Virus record (IMG/VR): IMGVR_UViG_3300033146_001194
Location: 1-20,412 of that record
DNA: 20,412 nt
From: a virus
Strand: one strand, 5' to 3'
Part shown: piece after piece, positions 1-7,529 of the stretch
Numbering within the stretch: position 1 is the first letter of the stretch
Layout: every line of letters begins with the position of its first letter
Translations under genes and position numbers: made by a program
Notes under the pieces: model-generated
Told to the model about the DNA's origin: nothing
Databases searched by the model: none
What the model saw: only the letters and a program-made list of their open reading frames with translations

Positions 1-1
1 A

Positions 2-361
2 AGACTTTCAAGTACCGGAATTAGCTTATTGGCTGTAAGTGCTGCATCTGTTTCAGGTGTAACATTATTTACAACAAATTCAAAACATAAATTTTCAGGA
101 AACATAGAAGTAGATGGAACTGTAGACGGGATTGATATTAATACAGATGTAACAGCAAACAATGCAAAAGTAACAAACGCTACACATACTGGAGATGTTA
201 CAGGAAGTACAGTATTAACATTATCTAACACAGCAGTAACACCAGGCACATATACAACAGCAGACATTACAGTAGATAGTAAAGGAAGAATAACTGCGGC
301 AAGTAGTGGAAGTGGAGGAGCAGTAGATAGCGTAAATAGTAGTAGTTTTAAATCAAGATGA
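2..361 (+). CDS. Fibre-like repeat protein, N-terminal part (5' partial, frame broken at the 3' end)
   Basis: The frame is open at the left edge, so the gene starts upstream of the window. The product is rich in Asn, Thr, Val and Gly and contains the repeat phrase NATHTGDVTGSTVLTL, which returns three more times in the following frame (350-1880). Such HTGDVTG repeats are common in phage tail-fibre or virion-surface proteins; that assignment comes from family resemblance. The frame ends at TGA 359-361, just after FKSR, in the middle of a repeat. The continuation (NQDEVLDGSTYVRTHND) lies in the next frame from 351. I read 2-361 and 351-1880 as one gene with a +1 disruption; a real C-terminus at 361 is less likely. 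Confidence 0.7.
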   Translation, partial: RLSSTGISLLAVSAASVSGVTLFTTNSKHKFSGNIEVDGTVDGIDINTDVTANNAKVTNATHTGDVTGSTVLTLSNTAVTPGTYTTADITVDSKGRITAASSGSGGAVDSVNSSSFKSR

Positions 362-1880
362 AGTTTTAGATGGGTCAACGTATGTTAGAACTCATAACGA
401 CCTAACCGACACTTTAGTAGGAAATATAAATACCAACAATTCTAAAGTTACTAATGCTAACCATACTGGCGATGTGACTGGGTCAACAGTATTAACTATT
501 GGTTCAGCCAGAGTTGATAACGATATGATTAATTGGGGTACCGGAGTAACACAAGTAAATCAAGATTATGTAGTAGACGGTTCAACATACGTTAGAACCC
601 ATAATGATTTTACAGACACAATGGCAGGATATTTAAATCAAAATGTAAAAACAACTGCAAGTCCATCATTTAAAGATATCAGTCTAAGCACTACAGATTC
701 TGTAGCGTTAACTGTGACTTCATCAATAGTAGGCAATGCTACAGCATCTATAACGTCAACATCAAATTCTTCAACGGTATTAGATGTTGATAAAACAACC
801 AACAACATATTACCTGGAATAAAAGTAAAAGACTCACATTTGTATAATTATGTAGAATTAATGAGAGACCGAACTAGTGATTACGGAACAAATTATATAT
901 ATAGAGATTTATCATCAGCAGATACGGCAGGACCGGTTGTAAATATAGTTCAAACTAATACTGGAGACGACCAAGTTTCATTAAGAGTTCAACAAGATGC
1001 TGTAGGTATAGACGCAATAGAAGTTATTGGTAATATAAGTGTTACCGGAACAGTTGACGGTATAAACATATCTTCTGCGGTTGGAGCTAATACAGCAAAA
1101 GTAACCAACGCAACTCATACAGGAGATGTAACAGGGTCAAGCTCTTTATCTATAGGAGTTAACAAAGTAAACGACACACACATTGATTGGGGAACAGGAA
1201 CAAATCAAATAAGTCAGGATGATGTAGTCAATGGGTCAACTTATGTAAGAACTCACAATGACCTAACCGACACTTTAGTAGGAAATATTTCAACAAACAA
1301 CACAAAAATATCTTACACAGATGCAACAGCTGTAGGATTAAACACCGTCCATAGAACTAGTGATGGTAAAAACCACAGCGATGTTGTAATAAACAATGCT
1401 AAGGTTGGAATAACACCTCAACAAGCTAGTGATATTACAACTAATAATGCTAAGATAAGTTATACAGATGCAACAGCTGTAGGATTAAATACGACTCACA
1501 GAACATCAGACGGTAAAAATCATTCAGACGTTGTTGCTAACAATGCAAAAGTAACTAATGCAACTCATACAGGAGATGTAACTGGTAGTAGTGTTTTAAC
1601 TATTGCTAATAACGTCATAGCTGAAGCTAATATGAAAATAAGCAATTCTCCTACAGATGATTATGTGTTAACTGCGGATAGTACTGCTACAGGTGGATGG
1701 AAATGGGCTGAAGGAGGAGGAGGTTCTTCTTATGACCAAGATTTGAATACAACAGATAATGTAGAATTTGCAACCATGAACGCAAGCGGCACTATAGAAA
1801 TCAACGGATATAAAGTAACAATATCATCAACAGAACCATCAAGTCCAAGTGAAAACGATTTATGGCTTGATATAAGTTAA
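351..1880 (+). CDS. Fibre-like repeat protein, C-terminal part (continuation after frameshift)
   Basis: Coding resumes in frame with NQDEVLDGSTYVRTHND at 351. If the piece were translated alone, the first usable start would be the GTG at 474. The sequence is made of recurring units: DGSTYVRTHNDLTDTLVGN (three versions), HTGDVTGS..LTI (three here), WGTG..Q..QD.V (two), and a duplicated block YTDATAVGLNT.HRTSDGKN near 1310-1400 and 1455-1535. The end is GGGGSS followed by a domain closing in SSTEPSSPSENDLWLDIS. It has no signal peptide or membrane segment. The repeats fit a trimeric fibre or other elongated virion-surface protein, probably for host contact; this is inference. A Shine-Dalgarno-like GAGGAAG follows the stop and serves the next gene. 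Confidence 0.75.
   Translation, partial: NQDEVLDGSTYVRTHNDLTDTLVGNINTNNSKVTNANHTGDVTGSTVLTIGSARVDNDMINWGTGVTQVNQDYVVDGSTYVRTHNDFTDTMAGYLNQNVKTTASPSFKDISLSTTDSVALTVTSSIVGNATASITSTSNSSTVLDVDKTTNNILPGIKVKDSHLYNYVELMRDRTSDYGTNYIYRDLSSADTAGPVVNIVQTNTGDDQVSLRVQQDAVGIDAIEVIGNISVTGTVDGINISSAVGANTAKVTNATHTGDVTGSSSLSIGVNKVNDTHIDWGTGTNQISQDDVVNGSTYVRTHNDLTDTLVGNISTNNTKISYTDATAVGLNTVHRTSDGKNHSDVVINNAKVGITPQQASDITTNNAKISYTDATAVGLNTTHRTSDGKNHSDVVANNAKVTNATHTGDVTGSSVLTIANNVIAEANMKISNSPTDDYVLTADSTATGGWKWAEGGGGSSYDQDLNTTDNVEFATMNASGTIEINGYKVTISSTEPSSPSENDLWLDIS
399..1288 (+). repeat. Identical 29-base repeat pair within the fibre gene
   Basis: Bases 399-427 and 1260-1288 are identical over 29 positions and encode the same DLTDTLVGN phrase. 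A third, diverged version lies near 603-640 (DFTDTMAGYLN). Identity at synonymous positions suggests recent duplication or gene conversion between repeat units, because neighbouring parts of the same units have diverged. Confidence 0.75.
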
Positions 1881-1890
1881 GAGGAAGAAC

Positions 1891-3558
1891 ATGCCATATA
1901 TGAAAAAATACCAAACGACAACCTCATCATGGAGTAGTGGTGGGTCACTTTCGACGGCAAGAGACCAATTAGTTTGTTGTGGTACAAAAACTGCAGGATT
2001 GGCATCTGGAGGTTATTCAACTGCTGTAATAGATTCATCTGAAGAATACAACGGTACATCTTGGAGTGCTGGCGGAACTATGCTAACTATCAGACGTTCG
2101 CATGGTACTTGTGGCACACAAACTGCAGGATTGATTTTCTGTGGTTATAGTGATACTTATTTAGCAACTGCCGAAGAATATAACGGTACATCTTGGAGTG
2201 CTGGCGGAACTCCATCTATGAATGTTTATCCTGAGGGGTGTGGCACACAAACTGCAGGATTACTTATTGGAGGACTGTTTAGTTCAACAGGAACTCAAAA
2301 TTACAACGGCACATCTTGGAGTACTGGAGATACATTAAGTTCTGGAGTATCAAGTGGTGCCGCTTGTGGAACTCAAACATCAGCAGTAGCATTCGTATCT
2401 GCAGTAACTCAAGAATATAATGGAACTAGTTGGAGTAATGGTGGAAGTTTAAATACATCAAGAACTGGATTAGGTGGTTCTGGAATTACATTTGATGGAT
2501 TGGCTTTTGGAGGTAGTGGTCCTTCTGCCGTAACAGAAGTTTATGACGGAACTAGTTGGACTAATACCACTTCTATGACCACAGCAAGAAATGCGTTAGG
2601 TGGATGTGGTAGTAGTGGTTCAGCAATAAGCGTTGGTGGAAATACTGGAAGCGTATCAGCAATAACCGAAGAATTTGTGGGAAAATACGCATCTTTAAAG
2701 TTTAAAAAACGCACAGGAAGCGTTTGGATAGAAATACCTCTTAAAAAATACGGAAATACACCAACATGGAGTATTGGTGGAAACTTGACCACAGCAAGAG
2801 ATAGACTGGGGTCATGTGGCACATTGACGGCAGGATTAGCGTTTTTTGGATATTCGTCAAATTCCGGCACTACATCTACATCTGAAGAATATAATGGAAC
2901 TAGTTGGAGCGCTGGTGGAAGTGGAACTGCTAGAGGTAGTTTGGCTGGATGCGGAACACAAACTGCTGGATTATCATTTGGTGGGTCAACAGTAACTGAA
3001 GAATATAACGGAACTGCATGGAGTGCTGGTGGAAGTTTGACTACAAGTAGACAATCATTGGCTGGATGCGGAACACAAACTGCTGGATTGGCTATGGGTG
3101 GATATAGCGGTGGTTATTTAGCAACTGTCGAAGAATACAACGGTACATCTTGGAGTGCTGGTGGAACTATGAATGAACAAAGAAGCGGTGCTGCTGGATG
3201 TGGTACACAAACTGCTGGGTTGGTATTTAATGGACGAGATAGCGTTAATTATTCAACAATATGCGAAGAATATAATGGAACTAGTTGGAGTAATGGTGGA
3301 ACTACAATCACAGAAGGCAGTTTAGGCGGATGCGGCACACAAACTGCAGGATTAGCTATGGGTGGTGGCGGTTATAATGATTATTCAGCTTTAGTAAATT
3401 CGTATAATGGAACTAGTTGGAGTGCAGTATTGTCATTGAATGTGGGAAGACATTCGGTGAGCGGATGCGGCACACAAACTGCAGGATTAGCTATAGGTGG
3501 AAATACTGGAAGTGTGGTAGCAACAACAGAAGAATACAGAGTATCATTTGTAGAATAA
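1891..3558 (+). CDS. Double kelch-like beta-propeller virion protein
   Basis: The 555-residue product starts at ATG 1891, four bases after GAGGAAG (1881-1887). It consists of about twelve blades of roughly 35-50 residues, each with EEYNGTSWSAGG followed by a variable stretch, then CGTQTAGLA.GG. Blades 1-6 (to about residue 265) end in GGNTGSVSAITEE. A linker with FKKRTGSVWIEIPLKK follows, and blades 7-12 end in the near-copy GGNTGSVVATTEE. The pattern resembles kelch motifs and suggests two six-bladed propellers in tandem. Proteins with this CGTQTAG signature are frequent in marine phage genomes and are assumed to be surface adhesins. One Cys per blade in most units is notable. There is no signal peptide. 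The neighbours are also repetitive surface proteins, so a role in glycan or host binding is likely but unproven. Confidence 0.85.
   Translation: MPYMKKYQTTTSSWSSGGSLSTARDQLVCCGTKTAGLASGGYSTAVIDSSEEYNGTSWSAGGTMLTIRRSHGTCGTQTAGLIFCGYSDTYLATAEEYNGTSWSAGGTPSMNVYPEGCGTQTAGLLIGGLFSSTGTQNYNGTSWSTGDTLSSGVSSGAACGTQTSAVAFVSAVTQEYNGTSWSNGGSLNTSRTGLGGSGITFDGLAFGGSGPSAVTEVYDGTSWTNTTSMTTARNALGGCGSSGSAISVGGNTGSVSAITEEFVGKYASLKFKKRTGSVWIEIPLKKYGNTPTWSIGGNLTTARDRLGSCGTLTAGLAFFGYSSNSGTTSTSEEYNGTSWSAGGSGTARGSLAGCGTQTAGLSFGGSTVTEEYNGTAWSAGGSLTTSRQSLAGCGTQTAGLAMGGYSGGYLATVEEYNGTSWSAGGTMNEQRSGAAGCGTQTAGLVFNGRDSVNYSTICEEYNGTSWSNGGTTITEGSLGGCGTQTAGLAMGGGGYNDYSALVNSYNGTSWSAVLSLNVGRHSVSGCGTQTAGLAIGGNTGSVVATTEEYRVSFVE
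1930..3540 (+). repeat. Array of kelch-like coding repeats (about 12 units)
   Basis: The phrase encoding EEYNGTSWS recurs with only a few synonymous differences near 2041, 2176, 2410, 2884, 3130 and 3268, and GGCACACAAACTGCAGGATT or close variants mark most blades. The two halves (about 1930-2680 and 2760-3540) look like duplicates of each other: both end in a segment beginning GGTGGAAATACTGGAAG (2635 and 3498). High similarity at the DNA level makes unequal recombination between blades plausible. Confidence 0.8.
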
Positions 3559-3578
3559 AAGGTGAGGAATTTAATACA

Positions 3579-4313
3579 ATGGAAAATAAAGAAAAACAAT
3601 TAAAAGAATACAATGATGGATTACTTAAAAATTTATCAACAAACGATATTTTATCAAATGCAGATGTTGAAAAATTAAAAAAGAATATGCCTGCGATACA
3701 ACACAGTCTTAAATATGCTCAAATGTTTAGAACTGACATTGAATCAAGAGTGTCTGTTTTAAATGATGTTAAATTTCCTGATGCAGATTCAAAATATTGG
3801 CAATCAATGAGAGAATTAAAAGTTCAAAGCAATGAGTTGTTTTATTTAAATTTCAACTATGAAGAAAAAATCATCGATATAGAAGAAATAGAATTAAAAT
3901 TAAGCAAGTTGTACGATAACGAGTTTGAAAAACGACGAGATATTATCAAATTAAAAAAGATGAAATATGAATTATTACAAATGGAACTTACAGCAAAAGA
4001 TAGAATGAGAGAAATTGAAATGTGGGTTACATTACAAACAGAATTAACAAAAAATATGAAACATAGTAATAGTGATATAAATGAACATCAGTTAATAAGT
4101 TTTGGTTTACGATTTATAAACGAATATGTTGCAGCAGTCAAAATGGGCGCTAATGCAAGTCCATCGGAAGCAAGAAATTTGATGGGATTACTTACATCTA
4201 CTATTAACAAGATAAATGAAGACGGCAAATTAGACTTATTAGTGAGCCAAGTATCTCCAGATAATATAAAAATACTAATTGAACATGGAATAATTACTCC
4301 ACTTGTACAGTAA
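3579..4313 (+). CDS. Coiled-coil protein of unknown function
   Basis: The start is ATG 3579 (MENKEKQLKEYNDG), preceded by GGTGAGG at 3561-3567. The open frame extends upstream into the previous gene, but that part (3417-3578) is a shadow of the kelch repeats. The 244-residue product is highly charged and rich in Glu, Lys and Leu, with long helical segments around residues 30-175 (for example EEIELKLSKLYDNEFEKRRD) and a helical C-terminal third ending in IKILIEHGIITPLVQ. No Cys, signal peptide or membrane segment is seen. I do not recognise the family. Its place between surface-repeat genes suggests a virion component or assembly factor (scaffold-like or fibre chaperone); this is speculation. 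Confidence 0.75.
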   Translation: MENKEKQLKEYNDGLLKNLSTNDILSNADVEKLKKNMPAIQHSLKYAQMFRTDIESRVSVLNDVKFPDADSKYWQSMRELKVQSNELFYLNFNYEEKIIDIEEIELKLSKLYDNEFEKRRDIIKLKKMKYELLQMELTAKDRMREIEMWVTLQTELTKNMKHSNSDINEHQLISFGLRFINEYVAAVKMGANASPSEARNLMGLLTSTINKINEDGKLDLLVSQVSPDNIKILIEHGIITPLVQ

Positions 4314-4378
4314 ACACATAGACAATTCATTCTATAGGGCAGATGTCGTAGAAAGAATCTAATACAATAGGTACTTAG
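4314..4378 (+). other. Short intergenic gap with an imperfect hairpin
   Basis: The 65-base gap holds an imperfect inverted repeat: ATTCATTCT (4325-4333) against AGAAAGAAT (4350-4358), with one mismatch and a 16-base loop. No T-run follows. The next start codon at 4379 has no clear Shine-Dalgarno sequence, unlike most genes here, so the hairpin could affect initiation. The evidence is weak. Confidence 0.3.
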
Positions 4379-5914
4379 ATGGCAATATATAACGCAATAT
4401 ACGGAATAGCACGATATGGAGAATCATCTTACGGTGTAATCCAACAAGAAGTTAGTATAGACGCAGTCTTAGTTAAAAAAAACACAGAACAAACATATAT
4501 TACAGACGCAGTATTATATAAAACGTCTAATCTTTCTTTTACGATTGATGCAGATATTGATGGATATACTAATTACACAAATTCTATTAATATAGATGCC
4601 CTTATTTTACAATCAAACACACCAACATTTAACGTAGATGCAAGAATAATTTATAATCCATCTATAATATTCGATACAGACGCAACAATATTAAACATAT
4701 ACACATCATCATTAGATATAGATAGCGTTCTTTATTACGATAAAAACATAAACGTAGATGTAGACTCAGTACTTATACGAACAGATTCAACATCTACTGA
4801 GGTAGACTCAGTACTTATACGAACAGATTCAACATCTACTGAGGTAGACTCAGTATTACAAACATACAGCAACATTCCATTTGACATTGATAGTGTTCTA
4901 AAGATTTCTCCAACATCTTCTTTTGACGTTGATAGTGTTCTAAAGATTTCTCCAACATCTTCTTTTGACGTTGATAGTGTTCTTTATCATAACAAAAATC
5001 AAGAATTATTAATAGATGCAACGATTGATGTCTGTCGTACTCATTCTTTCGATATTGACGGAATGGTTATTAACACACAAACTTCACATTTCGATATTGA
5101 CGGCGTTATTATATCAAACAATACTAATGAGTTTAGTATAGATGCAAGATTACATCACGCATTTACAAAACTGGTTGATATGGATGCGATGATACAAAAA
5201 CAAAACACATCGTCTTTTAATATAGATAGTAGAATAATTTATAATCCATCTATAATATTCGATACAGATTCCATGTTATTAGATAAATATTACAAAAACA
5301 TTAATATAGATGGAACTATGTCAAAGTCATCTGACGTATCATTTAATATAGACGCATCCATACTTAAAAATAAGACCATTTTTGTAGATATAGATACACC
5401 AATTGTTGATTCAAAAATAAGTTCTTTTAATTTGGATTCTACAATACAACAAACCAATACAAATATCTTCAATGTAGATAGTACAATAGTTACAAACAAA
5501 AAAACCACATTCACCATAGATAGTAGCGTAATCAAAAATCATAACGTAGATTTTGAGATTGACGCACCATTATACAATACATATACAAAAACATTTGAGA
5601 TAGACAGCATTATAGATACAGCGCGCAATATAGATTTCAAGATTGATGCTTTGTTATGCAATCCAAACACAATCTCATTCAACATAGATTCAATACTATC
5701 ACAAAATATAATATTAAAATGGATTCCTGTTATAAACAGCGTAAGCTATGGATATATTAAAAAGCCTAAAGTAAAGCATGTAAACATCAATCCAAAAATA
5801 AATACAGTAAAACCAAAATCTACAATAAAAAAACCAAAACTCAATATAAAAAACTCTAAGTCAACAACCATACTTAAAGTAACAGAAACATTAAAGAAAC
5901 CAAAAATGCGATAA
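4379..5914 (+). CDS. Short-period 'IDSxL' repeat protein, probable elongated virion protein
   Basis: The 511-residue product opens with MAIYNAIYGIARYGESSYGV, a type of start I associate with virion proteins of marine phages. Residues about 22-440 are a run of some 24 short units of mostly 14 to 18 residues, each with a hydrophobic-Asp pattern such as SFDIDSVLK or FNIDARII. The regular period suggests a beta-solenoid or elongated beta structure. Some repeats are exact at DNA level (see the repeat entries). The C-terminal tail (about 455-511) is very basic and rich in Lys and Pro (IKKPKVKHVNINPK, TLKKPKMR) and may anchor the protein to another virion part or to nucleic acid. No signal peptide or membrane segment is seen. 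The ATG at 4379 is the first in the frame; a weak TAGGT sits about 10 bases upstream. Function is inferred from architecture only. Confidence 0.75.
   Translation: MAIYNAIYGIARYGESSYGVIQQEVSIDAVLVKKNTEQTYITDAVLYKTSNLSFTIDADIDGYTNYTNSINIDALILQSNTPTFNVDARIIYNPSIIFDTDATILNIYTSSLDIDSVLYYDKNINVDVDSVLIRTDSTSTEVDSVLIRTDSTSTEVDSVLQTYSNIPFDIDSVLKISPTSSFDVDSVLKISPTSSFDVDSVLYHNKNQELLIDATIDVCRTHSFDIDGMVINTQTSHFDIDGVIISNNTNEFSIDARLHHAFTKLVDMDAMIQKQNTSSFNIDSRIIYNPSIIFDTDSMLLDKYYKNINIDGTMSKSSDVSFNIDASILKNKTIFVDIDTPIVDSKISSFNLDSTIQQTNTNIFNVDSTIVTNKKTTFTIDSSVIKNHNVDFEIDAPLYNTYTKTFEIDSIIDTARNIDFKIDALLCNPNTISFNIDSILSQNIILKWIPVINSVSYGYIKKPKVKHVNINPKINTVKPKSTIKKPKLNIKNSKSTTILKVTETLKKPKMR
4760..4855 (+). repeat. 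Exact 42-bp tandem duplication
   Basis: Bases 4760-4801 and 4802-4843 are identical 42-base units encoding VDSVLIRTDSTSTE. The first 12 bases of a third unit follow at 4844. The length is a multiple of three, so the frame is kept. Confidence 0.9.
4889..4988 (+). repeat. Second exact 42-bp tandem duplication
   Basis: Bases 4889-4930 and 4931-4972 are identical units encoding DSVLKISPTSSFDV, followed by a partial third unit from 4973. The unit has the same length as the duplication at 4760 but a different sequence, so two independent 14-residue expansions occurred in this gene. Confidence 0.9.
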
Positions 5915-5963
5915 CGCTTACTAATTAAAAAAACGATAATAATCGTAGGAGGAAAGAAATAAA

Positions 5964-6857
5964 ATGGCACAACGAATTAATTGGAACGAACCTGAAGATT
6001 TAGCTGTTATAAGTGTTGAAATTAATAGATGTAACACGTTATACGGCACTTATACCATCATAGACACAATAGATGCAACAAGCGATGGTGCACCCAAATC
6101 TGCAACAAATACATGGATTGTGGATTACACAGACCCAACAGGAACACGAACACATTGGTATAAAATCAGATATTATGACGGAACAAATTATTCAGAATAT
6201 TCAGAACCTACAACATCAGAAGAATTAGTTAGACTTTGTTCTGTATCAGACATTAAAGAAAAGTTGGATACAATAGGAAGATGGACAGACGATGAAGTAT
6301 TTAGTATGATAACAGAAATAGATGATTTGATATACATCGAAATGGGAACACCTATTCAATCAAGTTGGTCACCTATCGGAAAAATAAACAATGTAATTCA
6401 AAACAGATACTACGTAGGAGAAGCAGATATTTATAGAATAGATAGAGTGTTTTACGGAACGGCAACTAAAGTCGAGCTATATTTAGACGACGAATATAAA
6501 GCAAACAACAAACACGGCATGATTCAGATATTACCTATAGCTTCAAGTGGCGTTACTCTAAACACAGAATGTAGCATTGAGATACAATACGTTCCTAGAA
6601 TATTTAGTAAGCTAGCTATTTATAGAACAATAGTAGGATTACTTGAAAAAGCAGATACAACTACAGGTGGAAAAACGAGTAAAGAATTAGAAGTAGCGCA
6701 AAGTAAATTAAACACCATTGAAATCTTAATTAATAACAGATTTGCTTTAGAAACAACAACAAATCTTGGAAATTACGATGGAGTATATGGAGTAAATAAG
6801 AAAAGAGTAATCCAAAACTTCGATAGAAATCGTTTTGTAGGTAGCACAGGGTGGTAA
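5964..6857 (+). CDS. Head-tail connector protein (gp6-like) with N-terminal fibronectin III-like domain
   Basis: The start ATG 5964 follows a strong AGGAGG at 5947-5952. Residues about 3-88 look like a fibronectin type III domain: INWNEPEDLAVISVEINR, then a Y.D strand, then HWYKIRYYDGTNYSEYSEP. Residues about 90-297 begin with a helical segment typical of phage gp6-like connectors (CSVSDIKEKLD, TDDEVFSMITEIDDLI), followed by a beta-rich part and long helices with a Tyr/Arg/Gly-rich end. Such proteins form a ring under the portal that joins head and tail. Position just before the terminator-like and gp10-like genes supports the call. The front domain is extra compared with ordinary gp6-like proteins of about 100-200 residues and may be displayed on the neck. 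A small hairpin (ACGAT 5933-5937 with ATCGT 5942-5946) abuts the ribosome binding site. Confidence 0.7.
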   Translation: MAQRINWNEPEDLAVISVEINRCNTLYGTYTIIDTIDATSDGAPKSATNTWIVDYTDPTGTRTHWYKIRYYDGTNYSEYSEPTTSEELVRLCSVSDIKEKLDTIGRWTDDEVFSMITEIDDLIYIEMGTPIQSSWSPIGKINNVIQNRYYVGEADIYRIDRVFYGTATKVELYLDDEYKANNKHGMIQILPIASSGVTLNTECSIEIQYVPRIFSKLAIYRTIVGLLEKADTTTGGKTSKELEVAQSKLNTIEILINNRFALETTTNLGNYDGVYGVNKKRVIQNFDRNRFVGSTGW

Positions 6858-6879
6858 AATTCAGAAAATAATCGATACA

Positions 6880-6887
6880 TTTATATA
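6880..6887 (+). promoter_or_regulatory. TATA-box-like element (archaeal-type promoter candidate)
   Basis: TTTATATA is close to the archaeal TATA-box consensus and would place a transcript start near 6910, within the hairpin region. The DNA is AT-rich and the element overlaps the first hairpin, so chance is a real alternative. Confidence 0.25.
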
Positions 6888-7035
6888 GTAGAAGAACTAT
6901 ATATAATAGTATAGAGTACTATAGAGTCTATCCCGAAGGGAATATTAGACTGAATCTAGTTCGAAGAGCTACAATTTAATCCGAAGGATAAAAATGACAT
7001 CAGGAGTACAAAAATAAGTTAAATTGTAGTTTTTT
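6880..7035 (+). promoter_or_regulatory. Hairpin-rich intergenic region, candidate structured leader RNA
   Basis: The 198-base gap 6858-7055 has no gene but dense local symmetry. Consecutive hairpins are: 6882-6889/6896-6903 (8 bp); 6906-6911/6917-6922 (6 bp); 6925-6934/6938-6951 (10 bp with a 4-base bulge, loop GAA); 6957-6962/6966-6971 (6 bp with one G-U pair, loop GAA); 6979-6982/6986-6989 (4 bp, loop GAA). An 11-bp stem CTACAATTTAA (6969-6979) with TTAAATTGTAG (7019-7029) encloses the last hairpin and is followed by six T (7030-7035), like an intrinsic terminator. It competes with the fourth hairpin for bases 6969-6971. A 7-codon open frame (MTSGVQK) starts at 6994 within the loop. It could be a terminator, attenuator or small RNA. 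Base pairing was read by eye. Confidence 0.55.
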
Positions 7036-7055
7036 GAGAATTGATGTGAAATAAA

Positions 7056-7529
7056 ATGGATACAGTTACAGGATTAAACGTAGTTAGAGATACATTAAGA
7101 ACGCACTTGGTAGACCCATACACTATAGCCGGTGGAAACGCTAGAGGTGGAAGTTATTGGGTGTTCGGAAATGAACCAATTACTAGTGCTAAGTATCCCC
7201 AAATCCAACTTAAAAAAATTGACAATCCATCTGAGCCTATCTCAATGGGACCTAATTATATGGAACACGAACAATTGTTTATTAATATATATTTCTACAA
7301 CAAAAACGGATTTAAAATTACAGTAGATGGAACTACATATCAGAACGCACAAATGACAGAATATTATTTAGGATTGATAAAATCAACTTTAAAAGATAAT
7401 TTTATGGTTATGGCTGAACAATGTGCTCGTGGATACAAACATATTAATACAACTCAAATAGAATACGACCCAGATACTCAGTTATATTATGGAGCCGTAA
7501 CAATACGTATACGATGGTTTCAACGATGA
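7056..7529 (+). CDS. Probable tail terminator / tail completion protein
   Basis: The 157-residue product (MDTVTGLNVVRDTLRTHLVD) starts at ATG 7056 after a weak GATGTGA. Its layout matches phage tail-terminator proteins: an N-terminal helix, a PQIQLKKI strand, an alternating strand QLFINIYFYNKNGF, a helix (YYLGLIKSTLKDNF), and final strands ending in YYGAVTIRIRWFQR. Terminators cap the tail tube and dock it to the neck. The gene overlaps the next one (HK97 gp10-like) by 4 bases at ATGA, so translation is probably coupled. Sequence similarity to a named family is not obvious; the call rests on size, fold pattern and position between connector and tube genes. A head-closure (stopper) protein is the main alternative. 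Confidence 0.55.
   Translation: MDTVTGLNVVRDTLRTHLVDPYTIAGGNARGGSYWVFGNEPITSAKYPQIQLKKIDNPSEPISMGPNYMEHEQLFINIYFYNKNGFKITVDGTTYQNAQMTEYYLGLIKSTLKDNFMVMAEQCARGYKHINTTQIEYDPDTQLYYGAVTIRIRWFQR

Larger units (their letters stand above)
4643..5268 (+). repeat. Dispersed identical 38-bp repeat pair
   Basis: Bases 4643-4680 and 5231-5268 are identical over 38 positions and encode RIIYNPSIIFDTD. The flanking sequence differs, which points to copying of one unit to another site in the same gene. Confidence 0.85.

Noticed and set aside
2541-2870. Minus-strand frames opposite the kelch gene (also 3381-3599)
   Set aside because: They are repeat-derived shadows of the propeller coding strand.
3417-3578. 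Upstream extension of the coiled-coil gene
   Set aside because: This part overlaps the kelch repeats in another frame and reads as repeat shadow (Cys/Arg-rich). The well-placed GGTGAGG supports ATG 3579.
4760-4988. CRISPR-like direct repeats
   Set aside because: The repeats are contiguous 42-bp units without unique spacers, in frame with a repetitive protein.
6950-6975. tRNA or tRNA-like T-arm (GTTCGAA)
   Set aside because: No 5-bp T-stem around a 7-base loop, acceptor stem or anticodon arm could be assembled around it; the bases are better explained by the GAA-loop hairpin.
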